Assembly (NCBI GenBank): GCA_024509875.1
Contig: JAMPIV010000585.1
Span: forward strand, 558,001-622,000
DNA: 64,000 nucleotides
Reading direction: 5' to 3'
Source: Oreohelix idahoensis
Lineage: Eukaryota; Mollusca; Gastropoda; Stylommatophora; Oreohelicidae
Both the position numbers and the translations under genes were made by a program. The notes beneath the pieces are model-generated. The model ran no database searches. It had not been told where the DNA came from and saw nothing but the letters and a program-made list of their open reading frames with translations. Shown one piece after another: positions 55,528 to 64,000 of the stretch (positions are counted from its first letter, which is position 1; the number at the start of each line of letters is the position of its first letter).

Positions 55528-55795
55528 ATAGCTAGCCATTAAAAACAAAAGTTTATTCATTAATCATTGTGGGATCAGGAGAGGTAGCAGATAGATCCTC
55601 AGGACCCAACACTATCATCATACCTGAGGGTTTACATAGCTTGACCCCACTTTGATGTCTATACACCCTTACTCTTTTCAGAGAAAGGGGTATTTCTTTT
55701 AAGACCAGTCTCTTATCTGGCACTATCCTCTGATACACCTTTGTGTCCAGGAAAGTCTTTATTTTAATAACATCAAAACCTCTCGCGACAGCTTC

Positions 55796-56159
55796 TATTA
55801 ATGCAAGGCTGTGTGAACAACACTTCGAGACGACTGAGTTGGAATTGAAGCGACTGGATAGGAAGAAGAAACTTAGATGGAATGCAGTACCTACCAAATT
55901 TTTACACCGTGCACCTGGTCAGCACAGAAGATTACCTAAGATAAGGGATGTTGTTGTAGGACACACTGCAGCGCTAGGCTTAAACCATGATCACACTTAC
56001 AACAAGAAGAAAAATTCAGCAACTGACAGTTCTATTGAAAATAATGTAGGAACAGATAGTGTTAAGGATAACACACAGACTCTTCAGCATCAGAAAATAA
56101 CATGCAAACAGAAGTCATTAAAGATAACTGTGCCGGCTGTGTTGCTAAGGAAACATTGA
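55796..56159 (+). pseudogene. P transposase: end of THAP finger and linker
   Basis: NARLCEQHFETTEL gives the C-x2-H pair that completes the THAP C2CH zinc site. LRWNAVPTKF is the AVPT(I/K)F box that closes the domain. A Lys/Asn-rich linker (HTYNKKKNSATDSSIENNVG) follows, and the frame stops at 56157. Confidence 0.85.
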
Positions 56160-56880
56160 TTAAGACACTTAGAAAAAAATCAGTAAACTTGCAGCAAGTT
56201 TAGCTACAGAGAAGAGGCAGAACAATAGAATCAAGAAAAAATTGTCATGCCAGACAGATAAAATATTAAACATGCTATCTGAGTCCTTAATTGTAGGTCT
56301 TCAAGAGGAGTAAAATGGGACAGTAAGACTGTAAAGAAAGCAATGCAAATTCGATTTGCATGTGGAGCAACAAGTTATAATATGTTGTTGAAACAGCATT
56401 ACCCACTCTGCAGCAACGAATACAGCACATTCAGATTTCTGGGGGAATACTCAATCAGATGTTTGATTACATGAAATTAAAGGTTGTAAACATGTTAGGA
56501 CTAGAACAGCTGTGCTGCTCGACATTAGATGAAATGTCAATTAAATCTGCTATTGAATATGATGCAAAAATAGGAGAAATTCTTGGTCATGTCAATGTAC
56601 CTGAGCATAAGAGCACTGCGACAAATGCACTAGTATTCATGCTAAGTGGACTATCCAGCAGATGGAAGCAAATTGTTGCTTTTTATTACTCAGGAAGGTC
56701 AACTAAAGGCCATTTTTACAAACCCATTATTCTGGAAATAATACATAAAACTGCTGCAATTGGTCTGCATGTGGTAACATTCACAAGTAGCATGGGAAGT
56801 GCAGACAAAGCAATGTGAGCCAGCTTTGGTGTTTGTGCTTCCAGAAACAAAATTGCACATCCAGAGCAACCAAACTGTGG
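56160..56880 (+). pseudogene. P transposase: helix-turn-helix and catalytic core
   Basis: 56300-56450, in shifting frames, reads KWDSKTVKKAMQIRFACG, the pre-catalytic region of P transposases. The open frame 56459-56818 gives STLDEMSIKSAIEYDAKIGE with a catalytic Asp, ILGHVNVPEH, ALVFMLSGLSSRWKQIVAFY and VVTFTSSMGSADKAM, all hallmark blocks. TGA replaces the Trp after KAM; similarity ends near 56870 at HPEQPN. Confidence 0.82.
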
Positions 56881-58499
56881 TGGGTTTTGATGTTAAGAAG
56901 ATAGGTGTGTGGTAAAGTTGTACTTGAGTGAGGTCAATCTGTGAAGGTCCCTGATGTAGACAATTGATAGCTGTGTTTCAGAGTACCTTGCTGATACCAC
57001 CTACGATCTCACTCAAAGTTATATTTTGGCCTAGTATGATTGAGAGCTAAGTTAGTGTCTAGGGTAATGTAAGAGTGATGTTATAGGAATTCAATACAAA
57101 CACATACAGATACTAAATGCTATTATGAACTTAACTAACACCAGTGGGTAAATTTATAGTTTGGAATTCTTTTTTTCTCAAATTTATTTGTCCTGGACCG
57201 AAATTTGTTTTGGCCAGGACCACAACTCAAGTGAATCAATATATATATATATATATACAAATATGAATATATTTACATAAATAGGACCATATGTCCAAGG
57301 CACATTGTTACAATTAACATTTTCAAATATTATTTCTTAATCTATGATAACTTCTGGTATTAGGAGACAGGTTGGGAATTTATCCTCATTCCAGTGTTCT
57401 TTTGTTAATCATCTCACTGTTTATTTTAGTCACTTTTGATGGAACTGTATTTATTATAATGGAGATCTGTTCAAAGTTTATTATGATAAGTTGTCCCAGG
57501 CCAGATATTATGACTTATCTGGACCCAGGAATCACAGCAGTTGTCATAGAATCGGCCACCAGCCACAGTCTCCTCTGGTCTTTCAAATGCTTGAGTACAG
57601 ACTTAGTAAGAGGGACTCCTCACAATTGTGTAGGCTTTCTCACCTCAGGCAATTAGTTGACACCAGATAAGTGCCAGCAGAACCCCACAAGTTTCAATGA
57701 AAAACACACAAGTTATACGTTGACTGGCAATAGAATTACACATTCGTTCCTTCTGCCTTTGTCCAGACTGCTGAGATAAATAGGGTCTACAGCTATGCTG
57801 CTCTCAACGCACCTGCTTCATCTAAGGTTTTTGAAAAATGGCGACAAAGCCTTATAATTTCAAACGCAGCTTTGGTAAGCTGGCCAATGATTTTCCATCT
57901 CTCAATTGTAAATAAAGTCTTTCAAAATAAAATTCAACGGTTCCTACGTTACTCGGTTAGTATATTTTTAGTTTTGAGGTCGGCCAATAATATTTCGCCT
58001 TCCTTCAAATTTCATCCAATCCAATTCACCGTACTATCTTAGTCTTTATTTCCCCTAATTTTTTCCCAAAAAATATGCCATAAAATTTAAGCAGGCATGA
58101 CTTGACCTGACAGTCTCTCCGATTCTTTATAGTATTATTGCCAATATTTAGTTATTTAATGGACTATTTATGTAACTAACAACATATTCTTGGTCAGCAA
58201 GTCCTAAGGTACACGAATATATAATTTTTATGGGGCTAGATGGCTTGGTTCAAAATTCCATATTTTTTTCTATGTTAGTTTTTTATTTCTACAATATCCA
58301 ACCTATTCATGTCTTTTCCAAGTACTTTCAAACTAAATACGAGAGTCTCTCGTAACACGTTAGAATTACATCATTCGCAATAAGAGCTAAGTCTGTTTTC
58401 GTGACCCAATCGTCTACATGTTCTAACTTTTGCATCGTATTTTGAAAATCGACCTAGGCAAGGCTAGCAAGTTGGTTTTATTTTTAGAAACAATGCGAG
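56881..58499. other. Insert of unclear type, no gene
   Basis: Contains a short AT repeat (57239-57257) and AT-rich DNA between the P core and the gypsy coding part. Likely untranslated region or LTR of the gypsy insertion, but I found no repeat pair or junction. The + frame 57372-57656 is not supported. Confidence 0.4.
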
Positions 58500-60020
58500 A
58501 CGTGATTTGCATTGGGTTATCTATCCGTTCCCCTCCCCTCTACAATGTATTCTAGGCAAATACTCCATTTGAACTTGGGAAAAGTGGTACATTTATTGTC
58601 AAGGACGAATTTGAAACATAGGGTACCGTTTTGTTCGGCTAATGCGTTATCAACTAATACTCTTCGAAGGCGTGGGTGACGACAACAATTCTCGACGAAA
58701 ATTTTTAGTACTATCCTATCTTTGACTTTATGCACTATATTGTTATATTCTAATTTAGATATTGTATTTAGAATTTCACCACATATCTCCCCACTTAGAA
58801 CAGACTATCATATATCAGTTCATAATTCGAAATACACATAGATAAATTTACTACCTTTGCCTGTTGACTACTCTGATGTTCGTCGTACTGGTGTCTACTT
58901 AAAAAATCTGCACCTACGTTGGTTGAGGCGGGAATATATACTATGATAAACTGGTATGGCTGTAGGAGCAACGACCAACGTAATAATCTAGCATTTTCAT
59001 GCCTTGCTTGTGACAGAAACACGAGTGGTTTATGATCTGTTTGGATCTCAAATGATTTACCATAGAGATAAATCTGGAACTTTTTTATAGCCCATATCAC
59101 AGCCAAACATTCTTTTTTAATTGTTGAATATTTTTGTTCTGCTGTATTCAACTTACGGCTAGCATAAGCAACTGGGGTTAATTCCCCATCAAGTGAATTT
59201 GACCTTTGTAATAGAGCTGCGTCTGTGGCCTAATGGATATGAACGCAGTTTCATAATCCAGATATACCAGGTTCGAAACCTGCTGCAGGCGGTTTGGTAG
59301 CAGATCGCTTTGTGTGGATTTTTAACAATGGTATAAGCGCCATACCGTTCAGAAAGCAATGGCAAACTACTGAATGACAAAAATTGCCTAGAAAAATCAC
59401 AAACAGCCAATAAAAGCTGGGGTTGATTGCCACGTCCTGTAAAGGATAAGCAACTAACTAACAATAGAGCTGCACCCAAACCTATATTACTAGCATCCGT
59501 TCTCACAGTGAATTCTTGACTCAAGTCAGGTAATTTCAAAATAGGCCTGCTTGTGATCTTTTCCTTCAACTCTTGGTAGGCTAATTCACACTGCGCGGAC
59601 CAAGTAATTCTATCAGGATTTCCTTTGCGCGTTAAATCAGTCAATGGAGCACATATGGAATTAAAGTTTTTAATATACTTTTGGTAGAAACCACATAATG
59701 AGACAAAAGATCGCACATCTTTCTTTGTCTGTGGCCTTGGTGCTCTTTTCAATTTCTCCAGGTTCTTGGGGTCAGGGGTCATGTTTCCCTGATGTACTGT
59801 GTGTCCCAAGAATTCCAGCTCTTTACATCCAACACAGCATTTTGTCGGTCTAGCGGTCAAATTTGTCTCTCTAAGTCGATCAAACAACATTTTCAGAGAG
59901 TTAATGTGTTCCTCAAATGTTTCAGTAGCTATGAGAATATCATCCATGAAGTTGGTGATGCATGGATTATTCAGGGGATCCAGCAATTTTCTCATCATCC
60001 TCGAAAACACACTTGGAGCA
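58500..60020 (-). pseudogene. Gypsy element fragment: RT end, RNase H
   Basis: From 60020 leftward: PSVFSRMMRK, FMDDILIATE (the YxDD-type active site, here FMDD), CKELEFLGHTV, KRAPRPQTKKDVRSFVSLCG, FYQKYIKNFN, TWSAQCELAYQELKEKI and VRTDASNIGLGAALL. The SINE then interrupts. The frame resumes with AEQKYSTIKKECLAVIWAIK, LYGKSFEIQTDHKPLVFL and VGADFLSRHQ, ending near 58795. Removing the SINE plus one duplication (253 bp) restores the frame. Order RT then RNase H as in ordinary gypsy elements. RT N-terminus is missing at the junction with the P element, so the fragment is truncated. Sequence 58517-58735 (minus) is open but unrecognised. Confidence 0.88.
59221..59462 (+). mobile_element. tRNA-derived SINE in gypsy RNase H
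   Basis: 242 bp between 11-bp duplications AATAGAGCTGC (59210-59220, 59463-59473). Box A TGGCCTAATGG is at 59226-59236 and box B GGTTCGAAACC at 59270-59280. The tail is (AACT)-like (caactaactaac), so it was probably copied by a LINE with short-motif tails. It is a different family from the SINEs at 17.7 and 27.0 kb. Confidence 0.92.
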
Positions 60021-60774
60021 TTTATCTGTCAGTGCAGGGATCCACTACATGATACAAAAGGAGGGCAGACCTGTGAATAATCTGACAACTGCTCGGTTCA
60101 TTGAGGTGATATCTAAATGGTTTGATTTAATGTCAAGTCACAGTCATGTCATGGCTCTGATTAAGCAGCTTCCAGATAGGTATGCAAATGCTGTTGAATG
60201 TTACGACTTGTGATTCGAATATTTACAATGCTTTCAGTTGGAAAGCAGGGAGCATGGAAACCATTTCAGACAGGCATCCTTTTGTCCACCACATCTGTGC
60301 TTGATCTTGCAGAGGACATGTTGATTGGAAATTTCAGTTTCTTGCTGACATCACGTGTGAGTCAAGACTGCCTGGAAAATTTTTTCAGCTCCATAAGAAG
60401 TGCCAACTCCTCTTGAATTCAAACATAGATTGAGAACTATCTGCTTGTCACAATTCCTCATGACTACACGTGGAAGTAGTTACAACAAAGATGATAATGA
60501 CTTTTTGCTTCATTGTACTGATATGAATACAACAATAGTTAAACACAACAAGCAGCATGTTGATTTGTCAGATGTAGAAATAGAAAGCACAGCTGAGGTC
60601 CATGCAATTCATTATTTAAGTGGCTACTATGTGAACAGTGTATTAAAGCAACATACTGCCAGTCGTATCTGCATTGCAGCTGTCACTGCCCCTCAGTGTG
60701 CAAAGATTACTGGCATTTCACGACTAACAGAACATAAAGAGTATATTCCAGGCTCACTTGTTTATGCCAGTGAC
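60021..60774 (+). pseudogene. P transposase: central and C-terminal part
   Basis: Three frames in sequence: IHYMIQKEGRPVNNLTTARF and EVISKWFDLMSS (60040-60150), GAWKPFQTGILLSTTSVLDL then LLTSRVSQDCLENFFSSIRS (60240-60395), and PTPLEFKHRLRTICLSQFL (from 60403). This is the region that follows the catalytic core in THAP9/P transposases. Shifts near 60200 and 60400. Stops at ...YASD where the TGTGAC element enters. Confidence 0.85.
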
Positions 60775-63280
60775 TGTGACGTATAATGGAAATATAGCCT
60801 ACAGTAATCTGACAGCCTTGTAATCCCGTTAGCGTTCTATGATTTGCTAGCAAAACCAAGCATTTTTCTGCCTGTCTTAATCACACAAGCTTATTTCTCA
60901 TCCACACCTCTTTTCTTTGAACATAATCAAACGAAGTTGTTTACAAACTTTCGTGATCTGCCAGTCATGACAGGGAGCGAATCAGGTTTGTTTACCCAAG
61001 TTTCTCACTCGAACTGATCTGTCAATCATCGGATACTTGACAGACCGCACGTGAATAACACCGGACCTTTTTGAAGTAGACGCACGGTCAAAAATCTTTC
61101 CCCGAGGACCCTTTGATCTTCATACACAGAGGGAAACCCGAGCTATTTGATCTTCAGAAGCGGGCAAAATCTCAGAGAACCCCGTTACACTGACGTAAGT
61201 CTCTGATGTCAATTAGCAATGCCCAACAGAGCGACCGTAAGCTTTTATCTGGCGAACTCGTGTTTCTGATTCTCTCGATACACATGGTAACGTGAAAAGT
61301 AGCATCATCTATAGATCATAGAACCATGAAATATAAACTGTGGTCTCTTAAACCTGCTATCAGTTGTCACTCAGAATTTTTCTGATAGTCTAAACACGTA
61401 GTCTAGAACCATTGTGGAAGATGTGTTAATAGCATTCGTGGGGATTGTCATTCTGATGTTCTGGTAATAGAAATTAGTGGTTACGTGTTAAAGCTTTTAT
61501 CATTATAATTCACTTAGAGTTCTAGCTGTTAAAACCAGTCAAATAAAATAACGCGTAGCTGTTTTATACCAGATGTTTCAGTTAAAATGTTAATTTTAAC
61601 CACCCACTTTCTCACACAAGAAGAGACGGTTTAGTTGACTGATATTATATGCTAGGCGCGACTGATAGTGGCAGAATAGAATTCACGTTATATTTCATTT
61701 TGTGTATTTTTAGTAATTGACTATTATTTAATACCATACGATGACTTACAAACGCCGACAATTTAATAGCTATTAAAGACAGGCAATATTTATGTAAGTG
61801 CGCGTATGGACAATTAAATAATAATTGACATTGTACGCTGATCGTTAACATGCGCATAAGGGGTGGGGAGGGTTGCATACCTTCATTCGACCTGAAATCG
61901 CTGCACTAGCGAAAAGCTGACCGAATAGGCATAAAGGAATGTCACTGTGTGCCTTTTAAAATTAATCAGGACTGATGGAGTGGATAAGAGATCTTCTTGT
62001 CCCTGTCCGTGTGCATATAGGTAGATATATATAGGATAGTAGCATTTTTTTCATAATGTTTCTTTATTCCTAGCAGACCTGATCAAGGGCTACCAGCGGT
62101 CTTTTCTTCATTTACTGAATGGTTAATGTTGTCTTTTTCTTGGCTTGTACGTCCCCAAGTTCATTTGTGAACAGGATTGGCCAAAGATATACAAGAAACA
62201 TTTTAACTTGTAAATTTTAACTGGACTTATAAAACCCAGAAATGTTTTGTTCAATTTTATCAGCCCACTGGGGTGTGAAACCAATAACATTACTCCCGAC
62301 TTTTGACAGTCGTATTCAAGTGTATCATCCAGAATTTACGCCATTTCAAAATCGGCACTCACCATAGAGCCAGCCGATAGGATTACCATCATTTATCGAT
62401 TGTAACAGTTTTAGCAACCAGATGTTTCCCAGTACTGGAAGTATTTTCCTCTGTTTACTGTGAACCCCAAGATCTCGGTTTTTCTACACTAACTATTCGA
62501 GGTGACATTTGTTCATCCAGGAATAAACCACCAAATTTGGCATCCACCTCCTTAATTTTATTTGTTAAGGGTTGGACTGGGGCCAGTTTGGAAGACAAAA
62601 CCACTGGCAATTTTATATTCAGGATAATTGTATTTCCAATGGATATCATCAAGAGTAGGTAAGGAGTGATTGAGTGGCCACGTATGACAGAGAGAGTGAA
62701 TATTTTTCTTTGTTACAGGAATCGTACCAAACCTGGATTTTGCTTTAAAAATTGTTTACTTTACTGGGTAGCATTTAGTAGGAATTTTGTTATTCTTTAC
62801 TGAATATTCTGTAACATAGTGCTAACCTTTGAGGTTATTAACTTTCTGGGTTCTTTTCTCAAGAGGGGGAAGGCACATTTATTCGGCTATTTTGTATGTA
62901 CGTAAATCTGATTTTATTTGATCTTTCTTAGATATTTGGTGTTGTCAAGTTTAATGATAATAAACAACAAAAGAAACTCAACTTTGTGTGTTGGTCAGAC
63001 CCATACCCATTCAATCATAGTTTTTCACGTTTGTGTGTCTTGTTGTCACATAGCTGTGTGTAGTTATACTTATATTTACATATATGAGGAGGGAAAGATT
63101 GTCTTGTACTAAATTGTAGTCGTATAGATAGGCTGGACTAGAGAAACTTACTCATTCCAGAGACATATCTTCTCCTTAAACTATTCACCCGTGAAAATCT
63201 ATTTCTCACGTACTTATCTCACGTACATCCACTCTACTCAGACGGGACCATAAATAACTTCCAAACCTATCGGTACGACA
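60775..63280 (+). mobile_element. TGTGAC...GTACGACA LTR-type element, second full copy
   Basis: 2506 bp; the 5-bp duplication GTGAC/ATGAC (one mismatch) lies at 60770-60774 and 63281-63285. Same termini and similar interior blocks as 24856-30679: 'taggctg.actaga', 'gaaaatctatttct', 'gacgggacca'. No coding sequence. It separates the P codons for Asp and Thr, and the frame continues exactly after the right duplication. Probably a solo LTR or a short non-autonomous element. Confidence 0.82.
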
Positions 63281-63285
63281 ATGAC

Positions 63286-63570
63286 ACAGTAGTAAATCTG
63301 ATGTTAAGAACTGAACAACTGATCCGTCAGCATTAGCATAGCTTTGCAACCATGAAAAACATTGCAACTTTACTTTTGGATATGGCATTACAGGAAACAG
63401 CTGAATGCACACTGAGCAACTGTCATGATATTAAACAAACGCTGTTAGCAAAGTATATAAGTGTCAGAATTCACATTTACTGCAGAAATAAAAACAATGG
63501 TCTTAAACAGAATGCTCGAGCATCGATGAGCAGTAAAAGCCATTGCAGGAAATCTCTGGCCCAAAATATG
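63286..63570 (+). pseudogene. P transposase: C-terminus
   Basis: In frame with 60774 after removal of the insert: TVVNLMLRTEQLIRQ, a TAG at 63334, then TMKNIATLLLDMALQE and TLLAKYISVRIHIYCRNK, ending in a Lys/Ser-rich tail and TAA at 63571. The AKYISVRIH region resembles the end of THAP9-like proteins. Confidence 0.72.
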
Positions 63571-63902
63571 TAATTAGATTTTGTTAAAACTATCTGTACA
63601 TTGTCGCATTTTTTATGAAAACAAAAAATAGTGTGATCATCTGGATCTAGTAAAACTGTCAGTGTCTACAAGTCATTCACCAGTTTCCACATTTCAAACT
63701 AGGTAAATAGTTCAATTCGAAAGGAGTGTTTTGCTAAGTGTAGCAATTCTAACGGAATATATGTTGCTAAATAGTGGAATTCTAACGGAATATAAAATTC
63801 AACGGAGTATGTGTTAAAAATTCACGCTAATGATTCTATTCAACAAACCGGTCAGTAAACTAGTTTTCTTCTGTTTGTTTTGTTAGGCCTAGTTGAAATA
63901 CA
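63571..63902. other. No gene recognised
   Basis: 3' flank of the P gene. 'attctaacggaatat' occurs twice (about 63748 and 63780). The P-element right end should lie here or to the left, but no inverted repeat with 48950-49060 was found. Confidence 0.4.
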
Positions 63903-64000
63903 TGGGTTACAGATGACATTCTGAAGTTATGTGATACACGGCGGGAAATGAAAAAGGTTAAGAAAGAGGTTCCTGAAGCAGCATGGCAATACAGTATGGT
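63903..64000 (+). pseudogene. LINE family C fragment at right window edge
   Basis: WVTDDILKLCDTRREMKKVK and KEVPEAAWQYSMV are nearly identical to the start of the minus-strand copy at 3235-3110. It starts at the same residue as that copy and continues beyond the window. Confidence 0.85.

Larger units (their letters stand above)
50537..55790 (+). mobile_element. TGTCG...CGACA LTR-type insertion in the THAP finger
   Basis: The 5-bp GCTTC repeats at 50532-50536 and 55791-55795. The termini are TGTCGTAATTTG and TCTCGCGACA, so TG...CA with a 5-bp inverted tip. Removing it joins the THAP codons (...WKAS and INARLCEQHF). Inside, from left: a gag relic, a ~390-bp satellite, an unassigned stretch, a piggyBac MITE, LINE A and ~250 bp of right end. 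A matching pair of LTRs is not visible, so the element is degraded or partial. The right-end minus frame over 55553-55790 is unrecognised. Confidence 0.62.
49065..63570 (+). mobile_element. P-type (THAP) transposon gene, shredded by insertions
   Basis: Coding pieces in order and on one strand: THAP zinc finger start (49065-49149, 50489-50536), THAP end and linker (55796-56159), pre-catalytic and catalytic core (56160-56880), central/C-terminal part (60021-60774) and C-terminus (63286-63570). Each gap except the gypsy one shows precise target duplications, and removing the inserts brings the reading frame together. P transposases bind terminal DNA with the THAP finger and cut with an RNase H-like core using GTP as cofactor. 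Terminal inverted repeats of the element were not located. Stops and shifts in several pieces mean it is dead. Confidence 0.8.

Noticed and set aside
50533..55795. Intron between the two halves of the THAP finger
   Set aside because: No GT donor at the left edge. A 5-bp duplication and TG...CA termini fit insertion better.
55553..55897. 114-codon minus-strand frame beside LINE A
   Set aside because: It overlaps the THAP coding frame on the other strand and crosses an insertion junction at 55790, so it cannot be one gene; the part over 55553-55790 remains unexplained.
57372..57656. 94-codon open frame
   Set aside because: No motif or codon support, inside an uncharacterised insert in the P gene.
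1..64000. CRISPR arrays, bacterial promoters or operons
   Set aside because: Repeats here are transposons, satellites and microsatellites; no regularly spaced short repeats with unique spacers, and genes carry GT-AG introns.

Overview
The window comes from an animal nuclear genome, most likely a repeat-rich invertebrate (a mollusc or other lophotrochozoan is my guess, at low confidence). The evidence is GT-AG introns, RTE-like LINEs with short-motif 3' tails, tRNA-derived SINEs, mariner, piggyBac and P-type DNA transposons, and gypsy-class LTR elements. There are no bacterial operons, no CRISPR array and no rRNA. Almost every long open frame is a transposon fragment, and most are broken by stops or frameshifts.

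Layout. 1-24.33 kb is a graveyard of LINE pieces. I group them as families A, B, C and D (RTE-like endonuclease/reverse transcriptase), an I/jockey-like group carrying RNase H, and one further family (E). The same stretch holds a nested palindrome built on a tRNA-like SINE (17.1-17.9 kb), G-run repeats and microsatellites. 24.33-48.81 kb is a tandem array of very similar introns with small exons. Six intact exons on the + strand, four of them exactly 81 nt and all in the same splice phase, encode a 27-residue Arg-rich ETPE repeat resembling the STPR-type DNA-binding repeat. The array has been blown apart by insertions whose target-site duplications I can read. LINE B (24406-32117) carries a 2.6-kb TG...CA element (24856-30679), which in turn carries a SINE (27036-27403) and LINE A (27573-30404). 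A second insertion, about 14 kb with LTR-like direct repeats (33787-47799), itself carries a composite LINE B inside one LTR.

The 14-kb insertion contains a gypsy-class polyprotein on the - strand with the order gag-PR-INT-RT-RNase H. In that order the integrase precedes the reverse transcriptase, as in Gmr1-type elements. Between its pol gene and its 3' LTR lies a compact two-exon gene of 73 codons (39819-39161, - strand) with a clean ATG, matching splice sites and a CpG-richer 5' flank. It is the best candidate for an ordinary cellular gene in the window.

48.95-63.57 kb is one P-type (THAP-domain) transposase gene split by at least four primary insertions: a mariner (49150-50488), a 5.25-kb TG...CA element (50537-55790) carrying a gag relic, a ~390-bp satellite, a piggyBac MITE and LINE A, a gypsy fragment with a SINE in its RNase H (about 58.5-60.02 kb), and a second copy of the 2.5-kb TG...CA element (60775-63280). 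At 63.9 kb a LINE C fragment runs off the right edge.

Family letters are mine. Identifications come from reading motifs and repeats by eye; no database search was possible.
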